Of a stretch of DNA of 59,562 bases, positions 16,667 to 25,639 are shown piece after piece (positions within the stretch are counted from its first letter, which is position 1; the number at the start of each line of letters is the position of its first letter). A program made the translations under genes and the position numbers. Location: positions 1 to 59,562 of the forward strand of contig JAFPWN010000036.1 in NCBI GenBank assembly GCA_017412765.1, read 5' to 3'. This DNA is from Oscillospiraceae bacterium (lineage in GTDB: Bacteria; Bacillota; Clostridia; Oscillospirales; Oscillospiraceae). Under the pieces are notes generated by a model, which searched no databases, was not told the DNA's origin, and saw only the letters and a list, made by a program, of their open reading frames with translations.

Positions 16667-16870
16667 ATGCACATTTTTATTATAGTTTCTGTTATTTTCG
16701 GGATTAAATTGATGCAGGACAATTATCTAATGACCGTTGGAATTGTGATTCTTATAGGCGGCTCTGTCGCTTAGTGGGTTGGAAGCTTTGTGCTATATGG
16801 CTTCGGAGAACTGGTTGATAATTCGGACAAGATTGTAACTTTAATGGAAAGCACAAAAACAAAAGAATAA
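16667..16870 (+). pseudogene. Small membrane protein gene interrupted by an in-frame amber codon
   Basis: An AT-rich frame from ATG 16712 (or 16667) encodes a hydrophobic helix ending GIVILIGGSVA. It meets TAG at 16772-16774 and continues in the same frame with WVGSFVLYGFGELVDNSDKI up to TAA 16868. The second half resembles small clostridial membrane proteins that carry a GSF-LYGFG-LI-N-D segment, so one gene seems to have been broken by a single stop. Readthrough or a sequencing error are alternatives. A weak hairpin with a T run follows at 16886-16914. Confidence 0.55.
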
Positions 16871-16996
16871 TATCAACACCTTAAAGGGCAGGTCATTCGA
16901 CCCGCTCTTTTCTATGAACTTTTTTACAAAAAATTCACCCAAAAAGCGGAAACGGGGTTATAATAGGCATAGATGATACGATGGAGAGTGATAAAT

Positions 16997-17698
16997 ATGC
17001 CGAAAAAGATACTTGTTATTGAGGACGAGGCGAATATTGCCGAGCTTTTGCGCCTCTATCTTGAAAAGGAGGGCTACGAGACCGCTGTCGCCAGAGACGG
17101 CGGCGCCGGAGTTGCCGCGTTCGACGCGGAGAAGCCCGACCTCGTGCTCCTCGATATAATGCTCCCCGTTATGGACGGCTGGCAGGTGCTGCGCGAGATC
17201 CGCGCAAAGAGCAAAACGCCCGTCATCATGCTCACCGCCAAGGGCGAAACGCAGGACAAGATCGCAGGACTTGAGTCCGGCGCCGACGATTACATCACGA
17301 AGCCCTTTGAGGTCAAGGAGGTAGTCGCGCGCATACACGCCGTTCTGCGCCGCTTCGGGGAGGACGAAAAGACCTCGGAGAGAGTTCTCACCTTTGACAA
17401 GCTTATCATAGATATGGATTCGTTCGAGCTTACGGTGGACGGCAGGAAGCTCGACATTCCGCCCAAGGAGATGGAGCTCCTTTTCCACCTCGCCTCCAGC
17501 CCAAACAGAGTCTACACCCGCAATCAGCTCCTCGACGAGGTCTGGGGCTTCGATTACTTCGGTGACAGCCGCACGGTAGACGTTCACGTCAAGCGCCTGC
17601 GCGAAAAGCTGGAGGGCGTTAGCGACAAGTGGAGCCTCAAAACAGTATGGGGCGTGGGCTATAAGTTCGAGGTGAACGGTCAGAGTGCCGGAAAATGA
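16997..17698 (+). CDS. OmpR-family response regulator
   Basis: A 233-residue regulator with a receiver domain (acidic pair Glu9-Asp10, phospho-acceptor Asp53 in LLDIMLP, conserved Lys in ITKPF). The C-terminal winged helix ends VDVHVKRLREK and WGVGYKF. ATG 16997 is chosen because GGAG lies just upstream and the receiver begins at once. It overlaps the sensor kinase gene by four bases (ATGA). Targets are not predictable; such pairs in Clostridia often sense envelope conditions. Confidence 0.93.
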   Translation: MPKKILVIEDEANIAELLRLYLEKEGYETAVARDGGAGVAAFDAEKPDLVLLDIMLPVMDGWQVLREIRAKSKTPVIMLTAKGETQDKIAGLESGADDYITKPFEVKEVVARIHAVLRRFGEDEKTSERVLTFDKLIIDMDSFELTVDGRKLDIPPKEMELLFHLASSPNRVYTRNQLLDEVWGFDYFGDSRTVDVHVKRLREKLEGVSDKWSLKTVWGVGYKFEVNGQSAGK

Positions 17699-19131
17699 GA
17701 AAATTTCATTCGATTTACATTAAAAACTTCATAACGATCGCCGTTATCGTCGCAATTTCGTTTGCGATAATGGCGGTTTCCTTTGCCGCCGTCAGCTACG
17801 GCTACATCATAAACTCCAAGACGCAGGATATGATGGGCTCAGCGCTCGCCGCGAGCCGCCTTATCTCGAGCTACGCCTCGGCGGCGGAGCTTGATTCTCT
17901 CGATATCCGCGGGCTTATCGTGCTTCTCGGTGAAACGCGCGAGATGCACATCCTCATCACCGACGAGACCGGCACGATAGTATCCTGCTCGGACAGAGAG
18001 CTTGAGTGCGAGCACATCGGAAAGAGCATACCGCGAGCCGTTGTAAGCGCCATCAACAACTCCGGACAGTACACCGCGCTCTCGAAGCTCGGCGGCGTTT
18101 ATGACGACGACCGCTACGTAGTCGGCGTTTCTCTGCACCAGGACTGGGAGTACCCGAGCTTCGACGGACTTCTCATAATATCCGGCAAGGGCGAGAATCT
18201 GAGCTTCGTGTGGCGCAAATCGAGCAGAATGTTCCTCGCCATCGGTATTCTCGTCATGCTCGCGGCGTTTGTCGTGAGCTTCATAACGACGAAAAAGCAG
18301 GCGAAGCCCCTGAAGGAGATAGCCGACGCCGCCGCGAGATTCGGAAAGGGCGATTTCTCCGTCCGCGTGGACGAGAACGACAGACTCGACGAGATAGGCG
18401 AGCTGAGCCGCGCCTTCAACAAGATGGCGGACTCCCTCGAGCGCGGCGAAAACGCGCGCCGCGACCTGATCGCAAACGTATCGCACGAACTCAAGACCCC
18501 GATGACGACCATCACCGGCTTTGCCGACGGCATTCTCGACGGCACCATTCCGCCCGAGAAGGAGCGGGAGTATCTCGGAGTTATCTCGAGCGAAACGAAG
18601 CGTCTCAGCCGCCTTGTGCGCGGTATGCTCGATATGTCGCGCGTTCAGGCGATAGACAGGGAAGAGGCGATGCAGAAATCCTTTGACCTCGGCGAGGTGA
18701 TACGCCTCGCGCTCGTCAGCCTCGAGAAGAAGATTCTTGACCGCGGGCTCGACGTGGACGCGAATATTCCCGAGGAGCCGGTCATGGTCTGCGGCGACCG
18801 CGACTCGATAACGCAGGTAGTCTACAATCTCATCGACAACGCGGCGAAATTCGCCTACTCCGGCACGAGCATCGGCATCGAGCTGTATAAGGAGCGGGAG
18901 AGAGCGTTCGTCTCCGTGTCCAACGAGGGCGATACGATTTCAAAGGAGGAGCTGCCGCTCATCTTCGACCGCTTCCACAAGACCGACCGCTCGAGAAGCA
19001 TGGATAAGGACGGCGTGGGACTCGGGCTGTATATCGTCAAAACCATTCTCGACAGCCACGGCGGCGAGATATACGTCACGAGTGAGAATAATCTCACCTC
19101 GTTCGTTTTCAGCCTCGCGCTGAAGGATTGA
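17695..19131 (+). CDS. Sensor histidine kinase
   Basis: A 478-residue membrane kinase: helix at 15-38, an extracytoplasmic domain of about 130 residues, a second helix, a HAMP linker, then HisKA ([14 protein letters not shown], His264). The HATPase domain has an N box [10 protein letters not shown] and G boxes GVGLGLYIV. It phosphorylates the regulator encoded just upstream, whose stop it overlaps. The external domain gives no hint of the ligand. Confidence 0.93.
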   Translation: MRKFHSIYIKNFITIAVIVAISFAIMAVSFAAVSYGYIINSKTQDMMGSALAASRLISSYASAAELDSLDIRGLIVLLGETREMHILITDETGTIVSCSDRELECEHIGKSIPRAVVSAINNSGQYTALSKLGGVYDDDRYVVGVSLHQDWEYPSFDGLLIISGKGENLSFVWRKSSRMFLAIGILVMLAAFVVSFITTKKQAKPLKEIADAAARFGKGDFSVRVDENDRLDEIGELSRAFNKMADSLERGENARRDLIANVSHELKTPMTTITGFADGILDGTIPPEKEREYLGVISSETKRLSRLVRGMLDMSRVQAIDREEAMQKSFDLGEVIRLALVSLEKKILDRGLDVDANIPEEPVMVCGDRDSITQVVYNLIDNAAKFAYSGTSIGIELYKERERAFVSVSNEGDTISKEELPLIFDRFHKTDRSRSMDKDGVGLGLYIVKTILDSHGGEIYVTSENNLTSFVFSLALKD

Positions 19132-19136
19132 CAGTC

Positions 19137-19344
19137 AGGCGGGCAGTTTAGCCCGCCTCAGACTGTAGACAAAAAGGAAAAAGCGTTGGATAAAGGAGGC
19201 GGGGATCTGTGAAGGGGCCGGCCGAGAGGCCCCTTCACGTCGCATAACCCGCCCGCAGGCGTCATATTTTGCGCTCTCGGAGCGCAAAATATGTTCGATG
19301 CGGAGACTTTGTCGACGCATTGAGGCGGGCAGTTTAGCCCGCCT
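19137..19344 (+). repeat. Pair of identical hairpins flanking a structured segment
   Basis: AGGCGGGC-AGTTTA-GCCCGCCT occurs twice, at 19137-19158 and 19323-19344. The segment between holds further hairpins (GGGGCC/GGCCCC near 19205-19233; ATTTTGCG/CGCAAAAT near 19263-19290; ATGCG/CGCAT near 19298-19320). Only the second copy is followed by a T run, so it can terminate the two-component operon. A 12-codon frame with a Shine-Dalgarno site exists inside but is probably chance. Confidence 0.65.
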
Positions 19345-19475
19345 GTTAGTTTTTTAACTATACAATCCGCGCCGGAATGTCGCAAAAAACCTTGTCAAAA
19401 TGACATACGGAAAATGAAATTTTACTTGCAAGAATTGTCACAAGGTAGAAAACAGCGAAAACGCTCGAAAAACCG

Positions 19476-19504
19476 TTGACAAACGCGGCCTCTTCGGATA
19501 ATAT
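19476..19504 (+). promoter_or_regulatory. Promoter of the purine riboswitch-xpt unit
   Basis: TTGACA (19476-19481), 17-bp spacer, TAATAT (19499-19504). Confidence 0.8.
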
Positions 19505-19536
19505 GTGCTCGCAAGCGAAAAGTTAATAGCGTTTTG

Positions 19537-19626
19537 CCAATATAGTTTCGGATAAGTTTGCGCAGTGCGCCGAGCCCGAATGTTTCTACCGCAACGCTTC
19601 GGTTGACCGTAAGTTGCGACTATTGG
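19537..19626 (+). ncRNA. Purine (guanine-type) riboswitch with enlarged loops
   Basis: P1 is CCAATA/TATTGG. The junction contains TATAGT, the hallmark GTTTCTACC, and GACTAT before the closing strand, with the cytosine that specifies guanine-type ligands. P3 is GCAAC/GTTGC with a 17-nt loop containing ACCGTAA. P2 is TTCGG/CCGAA, and its loop holds an additional GCGC/GCGC hairpin. Both apical loops are normally seven bases, so this aptamer is a variant. Its position before xpt supports purine sensing. Confidence 0.85.
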
Positions 19627-19668
19627 TTTTAGATACTCCCGAGGTAATCGGGGGAGAATTGTCTATTG

Positions 19669-19700
19669 CGGCAGGCGTGTTTTTATCGTTTGCCGTTTTT
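19669..19700 (+). terminator. Purine riboswitch terminator
   Basis: CGGCAGGCG (19669-19677) pairs with CGTTTGCCG (19687-19695), followed by TTTTTATATTTTTT. It is the likely expression platform for xpt. A separate CTCCCGA/TCGGGGGAG hairpin lies between aptamer and terminator. Confidence 0.8.
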
Positions 19701-19723
19701 ATATTTTTTCGGGGGTGTTTTCG

Positions 19724-20296
19724 TTGCAGCTTATGGAGGAGAAAATCCTTGCCGAGGGCGAGGTTCTTCCCGGCGGTATCCTTAAGGTCGGCTCCTTCCT
19801 TAATCAGCAGATCGACGTAGCATTTCTGCGCTCTGTCGCGGCTGAGGTCGCGCGCCTTTTCGACGGCTGCGGCGTCAACAAAATACTCACCATCGAGTCC
19901 AGCGGCATTGCGATCGCGACTGCGGTGGGGCTTGCCATGAACGCGCCGGTCGTCTTTGCGAAAAAGCACAAGACCTCCAACGTGGACGGCGACGTCTATT
20001 CCGCCACCGTGCATTCTTTCACGCACAATATCGACAATACCATCATGGTCTCCAAGGACTATCTCACGGAGAAGGACTGCGTCCTTATCGTGGACGATTT
20101 CCTTGCCGCCGGCAACGCCCTCAAGGGGCTTATTGCGCTGTGCAGGCAGGCCGGAGCGAAGGTCGCCGGCTGCTCCTGCGCCATCGAGAAGGGCTTCCAG
20201 AAGGGCGGCGACGAGGTGCGCGCAATGGGCATCCGCTGCGAGAGCCTTGCCATTATCGATGAGATGACCGACACTATGATCAAATTCCGCTCATAA
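19724..20296 (+). CDS. xpt: Xanthine phosphoribosyltransferase
   Basis: A 190-residue type I phosphoribosyltransferase for salvage of xanthine (and guanine) to the nucleoside monophosphate. The PRPP-binding motif VLIVDDFLAAGNAL and the N-terminal ILKVGSFLNQQIDV segment are diagnostic. TTG 19724 is chosen over GTG 19715 because GGGGGTG is then correctly spaced and the N-terminus matches the family. The riboswitch represses it when purines are plentiful. The transporter genes that follow may be part of the same unit. Confidence 0.93.
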   Translation: MQLMEEKILAEGEVLPGGILKVGSFLNQQIDVAFLRSVAAEVARLFDGCGVNKILTIESSGIAIATAVGLAMNAPVVFAKKHKTSNVDGDVYSATVHSFTHNIDNTIMVSKDYLTEKDCVLIVDDFLAAGNALKGLIALCRQAGAKVAGCSCAIEKGFQKGGDEVRAMGIRCESLAIIDEMTDTMIKFRS

Positions 20297-20407
20297 GCGC
20301 TGAGTGCGCGTATGGGCGCATTTTTATCCCCGCGTGTGACCGCAACAGCGGTTTCATATAGAAGCAAGATGAAAAATTGGACATTTTTTTAGGAGGAAAA
20401 ATCCAAC

Positions 20408-21673
20408 ATGAAGAAAATCCTTGCTATCGCACTTTGCACCATCATGGTAATTGGCGTTCTTGCCGGCTGCACTTCTCAGCCCGCGACCAACAACAATGCC
20501 GACAACACCCCCGCAAGCAACGCCCCCGCAACGAACGATACTCCCGCAAACAACACTCCCGCAGCTGAGGGCAAGACCGTAAAGGTCGGCTTCATCACCC
20601 TCCACGACGAGAACTCCACCTACGACAAGAACTTCATCGACGCCGCAAAGGCCGCCTGCGAGACCGCCGGCGTTGAGTACATCATCAAGTCGAACGTTCC
20701 CGAGGGTTCTGAGTGCTTCGACACCGCCGAGGAGCTTATCGACGAGGGCTGCAACGTAATCTTCGCGGACTCCTTCGGTCATGAGGACTTCATGATCCAG
20801 GCTGCCAAGGCTCACGCTGACGTTATGTTCTGCCACGCCACCGGCACCAAGGCTCACACCACCGGTCTTGACAACTTCCACAATGCTTTCGCCGCCATCT
20901 ACGAGGGCCGTTATCTTGCAGGCGTTGCCGCAGGCATGAAGCTCAACGAGATGATCGCAAACGGTGAGTTCACCGCTGATGAGGCGAAGATCGGCTACGT
21001 CGGCGCCTTCCCCTATGCAGAGGTCAAGAGCGGCTACACCAGCTTCTTCCTCGGCGCCCGTTCCATCTGCCCGACCGCCACTATGGAAGTCACCTTCACC
21101 AACTCCTGGTATGACGAGGCTCTCGAGAAGGAAGCCGCAAACAAGCTCATCAACCGCGGCTGCAAGCTCATCAGCCAGCACGCCGACTCCATGGGCGCTC
21201 CGACCGCCTGCGAGACCGCCGGTGTTCCCGACGTTTCCTACAACGGCTCCACCGTCGCCGCCTGCCCCAACACCTTCATCATCTCCAGCCGCATCAACTG
21301 GGAGCCCTACTTCCTCCACATGATCGACTGCGCTCGCACCGGCGCTGCTCTTGAGGCTGACTGGACCGGCACCATCGCCACCAGCTCCGTCGAGCTCAGC
21401 GAGCTGAATGACGCCGCCGCTGCAGCCGGCACTGCCGAGAAGATCGCAGAGGTCAAGGCTCAGTTCGAGGCCGGCACTCTCAAGGTCTTTGCTACCGACA
21501 CCTTCACCGTAGGCGGCGCGACTCTCACCGAGTACCTCGCTGACGTTGACGATATGGGCGACTTCCAGCCTGAGACCAACGTCATCTCCGACGGCTACTT
21601 CCATGAGTCCGAGTACCGTTCCGCTCCTTACTTCGACATCGACATCGACGGCATCACCAACATCGACGCGTAA
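20408..21673 (+). CDS. BMP-family nucleoside-binding lipoprotein
   Basis: A 421-residue exported lipoprotein with lipobox VLAGC, then an Asn/Pro/Ala-rich linker with NTPA-like repeats, then a BMP (PnrA-like) periplasmic-binding fold starting VKVGFITLHDENSTYDKNF. It is the substrate receptor of the ABC importer encoded downstream. Family members bind purine nucleosides, which fits the riboswitch-xpt context. Codon use is strongly biased to C-ending codons, suggesting high expression. Confidence 0.92.
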   Translation: MKKILAIALCTIMVIGVLAGCTSQPATNNNADNTPASNAPATNDTPANNTPAAEGKTVKVGFITLHDENSTYDKNFIDAAKAACETAGVEYIIKSNVPEGSECFDTAEELIDEGCNVIFADSFGHEDFMIQAAKAHADVMFCHATGTKAHTTGLDNFHNAFAAIYEGRYLAGVAAGMKLNEMIANGEFTADEAKIGYVGAFPYAEVKSGYTSFFLGARSICPTATMEVTFTNSWYDEALEKEAANKLINRGCKLISQHADSMGAPTACETAGVPDVSYNGSTVAACPNTFIISSRINWEPYFLHMIDCARTGAALEADWTGTIATSSVELSELNDAAAAAGTAEKIAEVKAQFEAGTLKVFATDTFTVGGATLTEYLADVDDMGDFQPETNVISDGYFHESEYRSAPYFDIDIDGITNIDA

Positions 21674-21678
21674 GATGC

Positions 21679-21772
21679 GCGGATCTTTTCTGCCGATACT
21701 TCACTGAATTATCCCGCAGTACACAAAGTACAGCTTCGATAATTCATCATCGTCCCGACAAAAAATCTCTCG
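21679..21772 (+). repeat. Dispersed palindromic repeat B (94 bp)
   Basis: Second close copy, equal in length to 14797-14890 and sharing GCGGATCTTTTC at the left, GCAGTACACAAAGTACAGC in the centre and AAAATCTCTCG at the right. It sits six bases after the lipoprotein gene and could fold at the mRNA 3' end. Confidence 0.8.
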
Positions 21773-21802
21773 TGCTTGTATTGACAGAAAAAACATCACC
21801 TG

Positions 21803-21955
21803 ATGATAACGGGGGCTCCCGCCAATAGGCGGGGGCAGACCCCGATTATCATATATAGGAAACGCTGAATAAATCGCATTTCTGATTTAATCAGCGCTTC
21901 CTTTGTACTGCAGAGGATTGCACAGAAAAGCCAATTTGCTTCTGTACCTTCCTGT
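21803..21955 (+). promoter_or_regulatory. Structured leader of the nucleoside ABC genes
   Basis: Three hairpins follow one another: a GC-rich one closed by ATGATAA/TTATCAT (21803-21852); a palindrome built on AACGCTGA/TCAGCG (21858-21901); and TGCACAG/CTGTGCA (about 21929-21957) with an inner AAGC/GCTT stem. The last contains TGTACCTTCCTGT, which also occurs in the queT leader. I cannot assign it to a known riboswitch class; it may be read-through structure within the operon. No convincing promoter was found between the lipoprotein and ATPase genes. Confidence 0.35.
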
Positions 21956-21999
21956 GCAGTATTTGTGTTAGTTGTGTATTATAAAAAAGGAGCTGTATA

Positions 22000-23532
22000 A
22001 TGTCAGAAAAAACTCCGGTCATCAAGATGCGCGATATTTCCAAGGCCTTCGGCTCAAAGATTGCCAACGACAAGGTCTGGCTGGATATCTACCGCGGCGA
22101 GATCCTCGCCCTGCTCGGCGAGAACGGCAGCGGCAAGACTACCCTTATGAATATGCTCTCCGGCATTTACTTCCCGGACGAGGGCGAGATCTACATCGAC
22201 GACAAGCCCGTGACCATCGGCTCCCCGAAGGACGCGTTCGGCTTCGGCATCGGCATGATACACCAGCACTTCAAGCTCGTTGACGTCCTCTCCGCGACCG
22301 AGAACATCGTTCTCGGACTTCCGGGCAAGCTCGATCTTAAGGGCGCGCGCGAGGCGATAAAGAAGATCTGCGATACCTACGGCTTTGACGTAAATCCCGA
22401 CAAGAAGATCTACGAGATGAGCGTTTCCGAAAAGCAGACCGTTGAGATCGTCAAGGCGCTCTACCGTGGCGCCGAGATACTCATTCTCGACGAGCCGACG
22501 GCCGTCCTTACCCCGCAGGAGACGGACAAGCTCTTCAACGTCCTGCGCGCGATGCGCGACGACGGCAAGGCTATCGTGATTATCACCCATAAGATGCACG
22601 AGGTCGAGGCTCTATCAGACCGCGTAGCAGTCCTGCGCCACGGCCACTTCGTCGGCGATATGCTCACGAAGGACACGAACGCCCAGGAAATGACCAACAT
22701 GATGGTCGGCAGACCGGTCGTTCTCAACATCGACCGCCCGGAGCCGAAGGATCCGAAGCCTCGTATCGAGGTCAAGAACCTCACCGTCCGAGATATGGAC
22801 GGCATTATCAAGCTCGACAACGTTTCGTTTACCGCCAACACCGGCGAGATCCTCGGCATCGCGGGCATCTCCGGCTGCGGTCAGAAGGAGCTGCTTGAGG
22901 CGATAGCCGGACTCCAGCCCGTGGAGAGCGGCACCGTGACCTATATTGAGGACGACGGCAAGCGCGAGGAGCTTCTCGGCAAGGATCCGCTTGAGATACA
23001 GAATATGGGCGTTGCGCTCTCGTTCGTGCCCGAGGACCGCCTCGGCATGGGACTTGTCGGCAACATGGATCTCTCCGACAATATGATGCTCCGCTCCTTC
23101 CGCCGCGGCAAGGGCGTTTTCGCGGACCGCAAGAGCCCGCACAAGCTCGCGGAGAAGGTTGTCCACGACCTCGAGGTCGTGACTCCCTCCGTTTCGACGC
23201 CCGTCAGACTTCTCTCGGGTGGAAACGTGCAGAAGGTGCTCGTCGGACGCGAGATCGCCGAGGCGCCGACCGTCCTCCTGACAGCCTACGCTGTCCGTGG
23301 ACTCGACATCAACGCAAGCTACATGATTTACGACCTCATCAACAAGCAGAAGGCGGCGGGAGTCGCCGTGATCTACGTCGGCGAGGATCTCGACGTGCTT
23401 CTCGAGCTGTCTGACCGCATCCTCGTCCTCTGCGGCGGCAAGGTCAGCGGCATAGTACCCGGACGCGGCGCGAAAAAGCGCGACGTCGGTATGATGATGA
23501 CGAGACTGGGGGGATCGAAGGATGAAAAATAA
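22000..23532 (+). CDS. Nucleoside ABC transporter, double ATP-binding protein
   Basis: A 510-residue ATPase with two fused ABC domains, like NupO/YufO. Domain one (about 8-235) has Walker A GENGSGKT, the unusual signature VSEKQ and Walker B LILDEPT. Domain two (about 255-500) has the degenerate P-loop GISGCGQKE, signature LSGGN and VRGLD. It powers uptake by the two permeases encoded next. GGAGC precedes ATG 22000, and the stop overlaps the first permease start by 11 bases. Confidence 0.93.
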   Translation: MSEKTPVIKMRDISKAFGSKIANDKVWLDIYRGEILALLGENGSGKTTLMNMLSGIYFPDEGEIYIDDKPVTIGSPKDAFGFGIGMIHQHFKLVDVLSATENIVLGLPGKLDLKGAREAIKKICDTYGFDVNPDKKIYEMSVSEKQTVEIVKALYRGAEILILDEPTAVLTPQETDKLFNVLRAMRDDGKAIVIITHKMHEVEALSDRVAVLRHGHFVGDMLTKDTNAQEMTNMMVGRPVVLNIDRPEPKDPKPRIEVKNLTVRDMDGIIKLDNVSFTANTGEILGIAGISGCGQKELLEAIAGLQPVESGTVTYIEDDGKREELLGKDPLEIQNMGVALSFVPEDRLGMGLVGNMDLSDNMMLRSFRRGKGVFADRKSPHKLAEKVVHDLEVVTPSVSTPVRLLSGGNVQKVLVGREIAEAPTVLLTAYAVRGLDINASYMIYDLINKQKAAGVAVIYVGEDLDVLLELSDRILVLCGGKVSGIVPGRGAKKRDVGMMMTRLGGSKDEK

Positions 23533-24610
23533 GCTTTTCCACGTATCCAGGCGCCCCGCTATGCCGTGGTGGAAGGCGCTGCTCATCAGAGTCGCCGCAA
23601 TCGCGCTCGCACTTCTCGTCTGCGCCGTCGTGACGATGCTCTTTACCGGCGAGAACCCCCTCAACGTATTCTCCGCGATGATCTCCGGCTCCTTCGGAAC
23701 GAGCCGCAAGATCTGGGCGCTGCTTCAGGGCATAGCGATCCTCCTCTGCGTGTCGCTCGCGGTAACTCCGGCGTTCAGAATGCGCTTCTGGAATGTCGGC
23801 GGCGAGGGCCAGATACTTATGGGCGGACTTGCCTGCGCCGCCTGCATGATCTACTTCGGCGAGGTGGTCCCGAACTGGGTGCTTATCCTCATGATGACCG
23901 TTTCCGCTGTCGTCGCGGGCGCGATCTGGGGCGGCATTCCGGCAATCTTCAAGGCAAAGTGGAACACGAACGAAACGCTCTTCACCCTCATGATGAACTA
24001 TATCGCAACCCAGCTCGTGGCGTTCTTCTGCAACATCTGGGATAAGAAGGGAAGCGGCATCGTCGGCATTATCAATCCCTCCACTGAGGCGGGCTGGTTC
24101 CCGGTGCTCGGCGGTCAGAGATACCTCCTGAACGTCATCATCGTCGCGCTGCTCGTAGTTTTCGTCTACATCTACCTCAACTATTCCAAGCACGGCTATG
24201 AGCTGACCGTCGTCGGCGAGAGCGAAAAGACCGCGCGCTACGTCGGCATCAAGGTCGAAAAGGTCATCGTCCGCACGATGCTCCTCTCCGGCGCTCTCTG
24301 CGGAGTCGCGGGACTTCTGCTCGTCGGCGGCACCGACCACTCCATCTCCACGACGATCGCCGGCGGACGCGGCTTCACAGCCGTCATGGTATCGTGGCTT
24401 GCGAAGTTCAATCCCGTGGTCATGATTCTCACCTCGTTCATCATCGTATTCCTCGAGCGCGGATCGAGCGATATTACCTCGCGCTTCGGACTCAACAAGT
24501 CGTTTTCCGATATTCTCACCGGCATAATCCTCTTTTTCATCATCGGAAGCGAGTTCTTTATCAACTACCGCATCGACTTTGTTCACAACTCTGAAAAGGA
24601 GGCGAAGTAA
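23522..24610 (+). CDS. Nucleoside ABC transporter permease (NupP-type)
   Basis: A 362-residue membrane protein of the branched-chain/ribose permease superfamily, with about ten helices and the motifs FRMRFWNVGGEGQILMG and TNETLFTLMMNYIA typical of BMP-associated permeases. It pairs with the second permease encoded two bases downstream to form the channel of the nucleoside importer. The start overlaps the ATPase gene. Confidence 0.92.
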   Translation: MKNKLFHVSRRPAMPWWKALLIRVAAIALALLVCAVVTMLFTGENPLNVFSAMISGSFGTSRKIWALLQGIAILLCVSLAVTPAFRMRFWNVGGEGQILMGGLACAACMIYFGEVVPNWVLILMMTVSAVVAGAIWGGIPAIFKAKWNTNETLFTLMMNYIATQLVAFFCNIWDKKGSGIVGIINPSTEAGWFPVLGGQRYLLNVIIVALLVVFVYIYLNYSKHGYELTVVGESEKTARYVGIKVEKVIVRTMLLSGALCGVAGLLLVGGTDHSISTTIAGGRGFTAVMVSWLAKFNPVVMILTSFIIVFLERGSSDITSRFGLNKSFSDILTGIILFFIIGSEFFINYRIDFVHNSEKEAK

Positions 24611-24612
24611 TC

Positions 24613-25605
24613 ATGATGTCACAGATCGCCTTCTACTTCTCGAGAGCCATTCAGCAGGGCATACCGCTCCTGTTCGGCTCCACCGGTGAAACGCTGACCG
24701 AAAAGAGCGGCAACCTCAACCTCGGTATCCCGGGCGTCATGTACGTCGGAGCCATTTCCGGCGTTATCGGCGCGTTCTTCTACGAGCAGTCCGGCGGGAC
24801 GCTCAATCCCGCGCTCGGCATACTCATTCCGCTTCTTTGCTCGCTTCTCGGCTCGCTTATTATGGGACTTATCTACTCGTTCCTCACCGTAACGCTCCGC
24901 GCAAATCAGAACGTCACCGGTCTTGCCCTCACCACCTTCGGCGTCGGCATCGGCAACTTCTTCGGCGGCTCGCTCATCAAGATCAGCGGCGCGGACGTTC
25001 CCTCGCTCGCGCTCAGCCAGACGAGCGCTTTCTTCCGCACGAAGCTCCCGTTTGCCGATTCGCTCGGCTGGTTCGGCGAGATGTTCCTCTCCTACAGCTT
25101 CCTCGCCTACGCCGCCATCATCATCGCCTTCATCGCGGCGTTCGTGCTCAATAAGACCCGCCTCGGACTGCACCTGCGCGCCGTCGGTGAAAACCCCAAG
25201 ACAGCGGATGCCGCCGGTATTAACGTCAGCAGATATAAGTACGTCGCAACCTGCGTCGGATCCATGATCGCCGGCCTCGGCGGACTCTACTACGTTATGG
25301 ACTACGCCTCCGGAGTGTGGTCGAACGACGGCTTCGGTGACCGCGGCTGGCTCGCCATCGCGCTCGTCATCTTCACGATCTGGAAGCCGGACATCGGAGT
25401 TCTCGCCTCCATCCTCTACGGCGGCGTGTACATCCTCGCAATAAACCTCCTGCCCACCGGCGGCATCGCCGCTGTGCGCGAGCTTTACAAGGCGCTTCCG
25501 TATCTCATGACGATCATCGTTCTCGTTATCACCTCCATGAGAAACAAGAAGGAAAATCAGCCGCCCGAGAGCCTCGGACTTGCCTATTTCCGCGAGGACA
25601 GATAA
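24613..25605 (+). CDS. Nucleoside ABC transporter permease (NupQ-type)
   Basis: A 330-residue permease with the family motif LTEKSGNLNLGIPGVM near the N-terminus and LRAVGENPKTADAAGINV in the cytoplasmic coupling loop. It is the last gene of the importer. It is followed by repeat A, whose right end runs into six T residues and might end transcription. Confidence 0.92.
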   Translation: MMSQIAFYFSRAIQQGIPLLFGSTGETLTEKSGNLNLGIPGVMYVGAISGVIGAFFYEQSGGTLNPALGILIPLLCSLLGSLIMGLIYSFLTVTLRANQNVTGLALTTFGVGIGNFFGGSLIKISGADVPSLALSQTSAFFRTKLPFADSLGWFGEMFLSYSFLAYAAIIIAFIAAFVLNKTRLGLHLRAVGENPKTADAAGINVSRYKYVATCVGSMIAGLGGLYYVMDYASGVWSNDGFGDRGWLAIALVIFTIWKPDIGVLASILYGGVYILAINLLPTGGIAAVRELYKALPYLMTIIVLVITSMRNKKENQPPESLGLAYFREDR

Positions 25606-25639
25606 AAATATTTTTGGGCGTTTTGCAAAAAAGTCAATT

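Noticed and set aside
19190-19248. A 12-codon leader peptide after GGAGG between the twin hairpins
   Set aside because: No regulated gene or runs of a regulatory codon follow; the frame is too short to separate from chance.
20354-21604. A 416-codon minus-strand frame opposite the BMP lipoprotein gene
   Set aside because: Produced by C-ending codon bias of the lipoprotein gene; no recognisable protein features.
21781-21809. Promoter before the nucleoside ATPase gene (TTGACA with TGATAA)
   Set aside because: The -35 is perfect but the -10 is poor and lies in a stable GC-rich hairpin; read-through from the xpt/BMP transcript is as likely.
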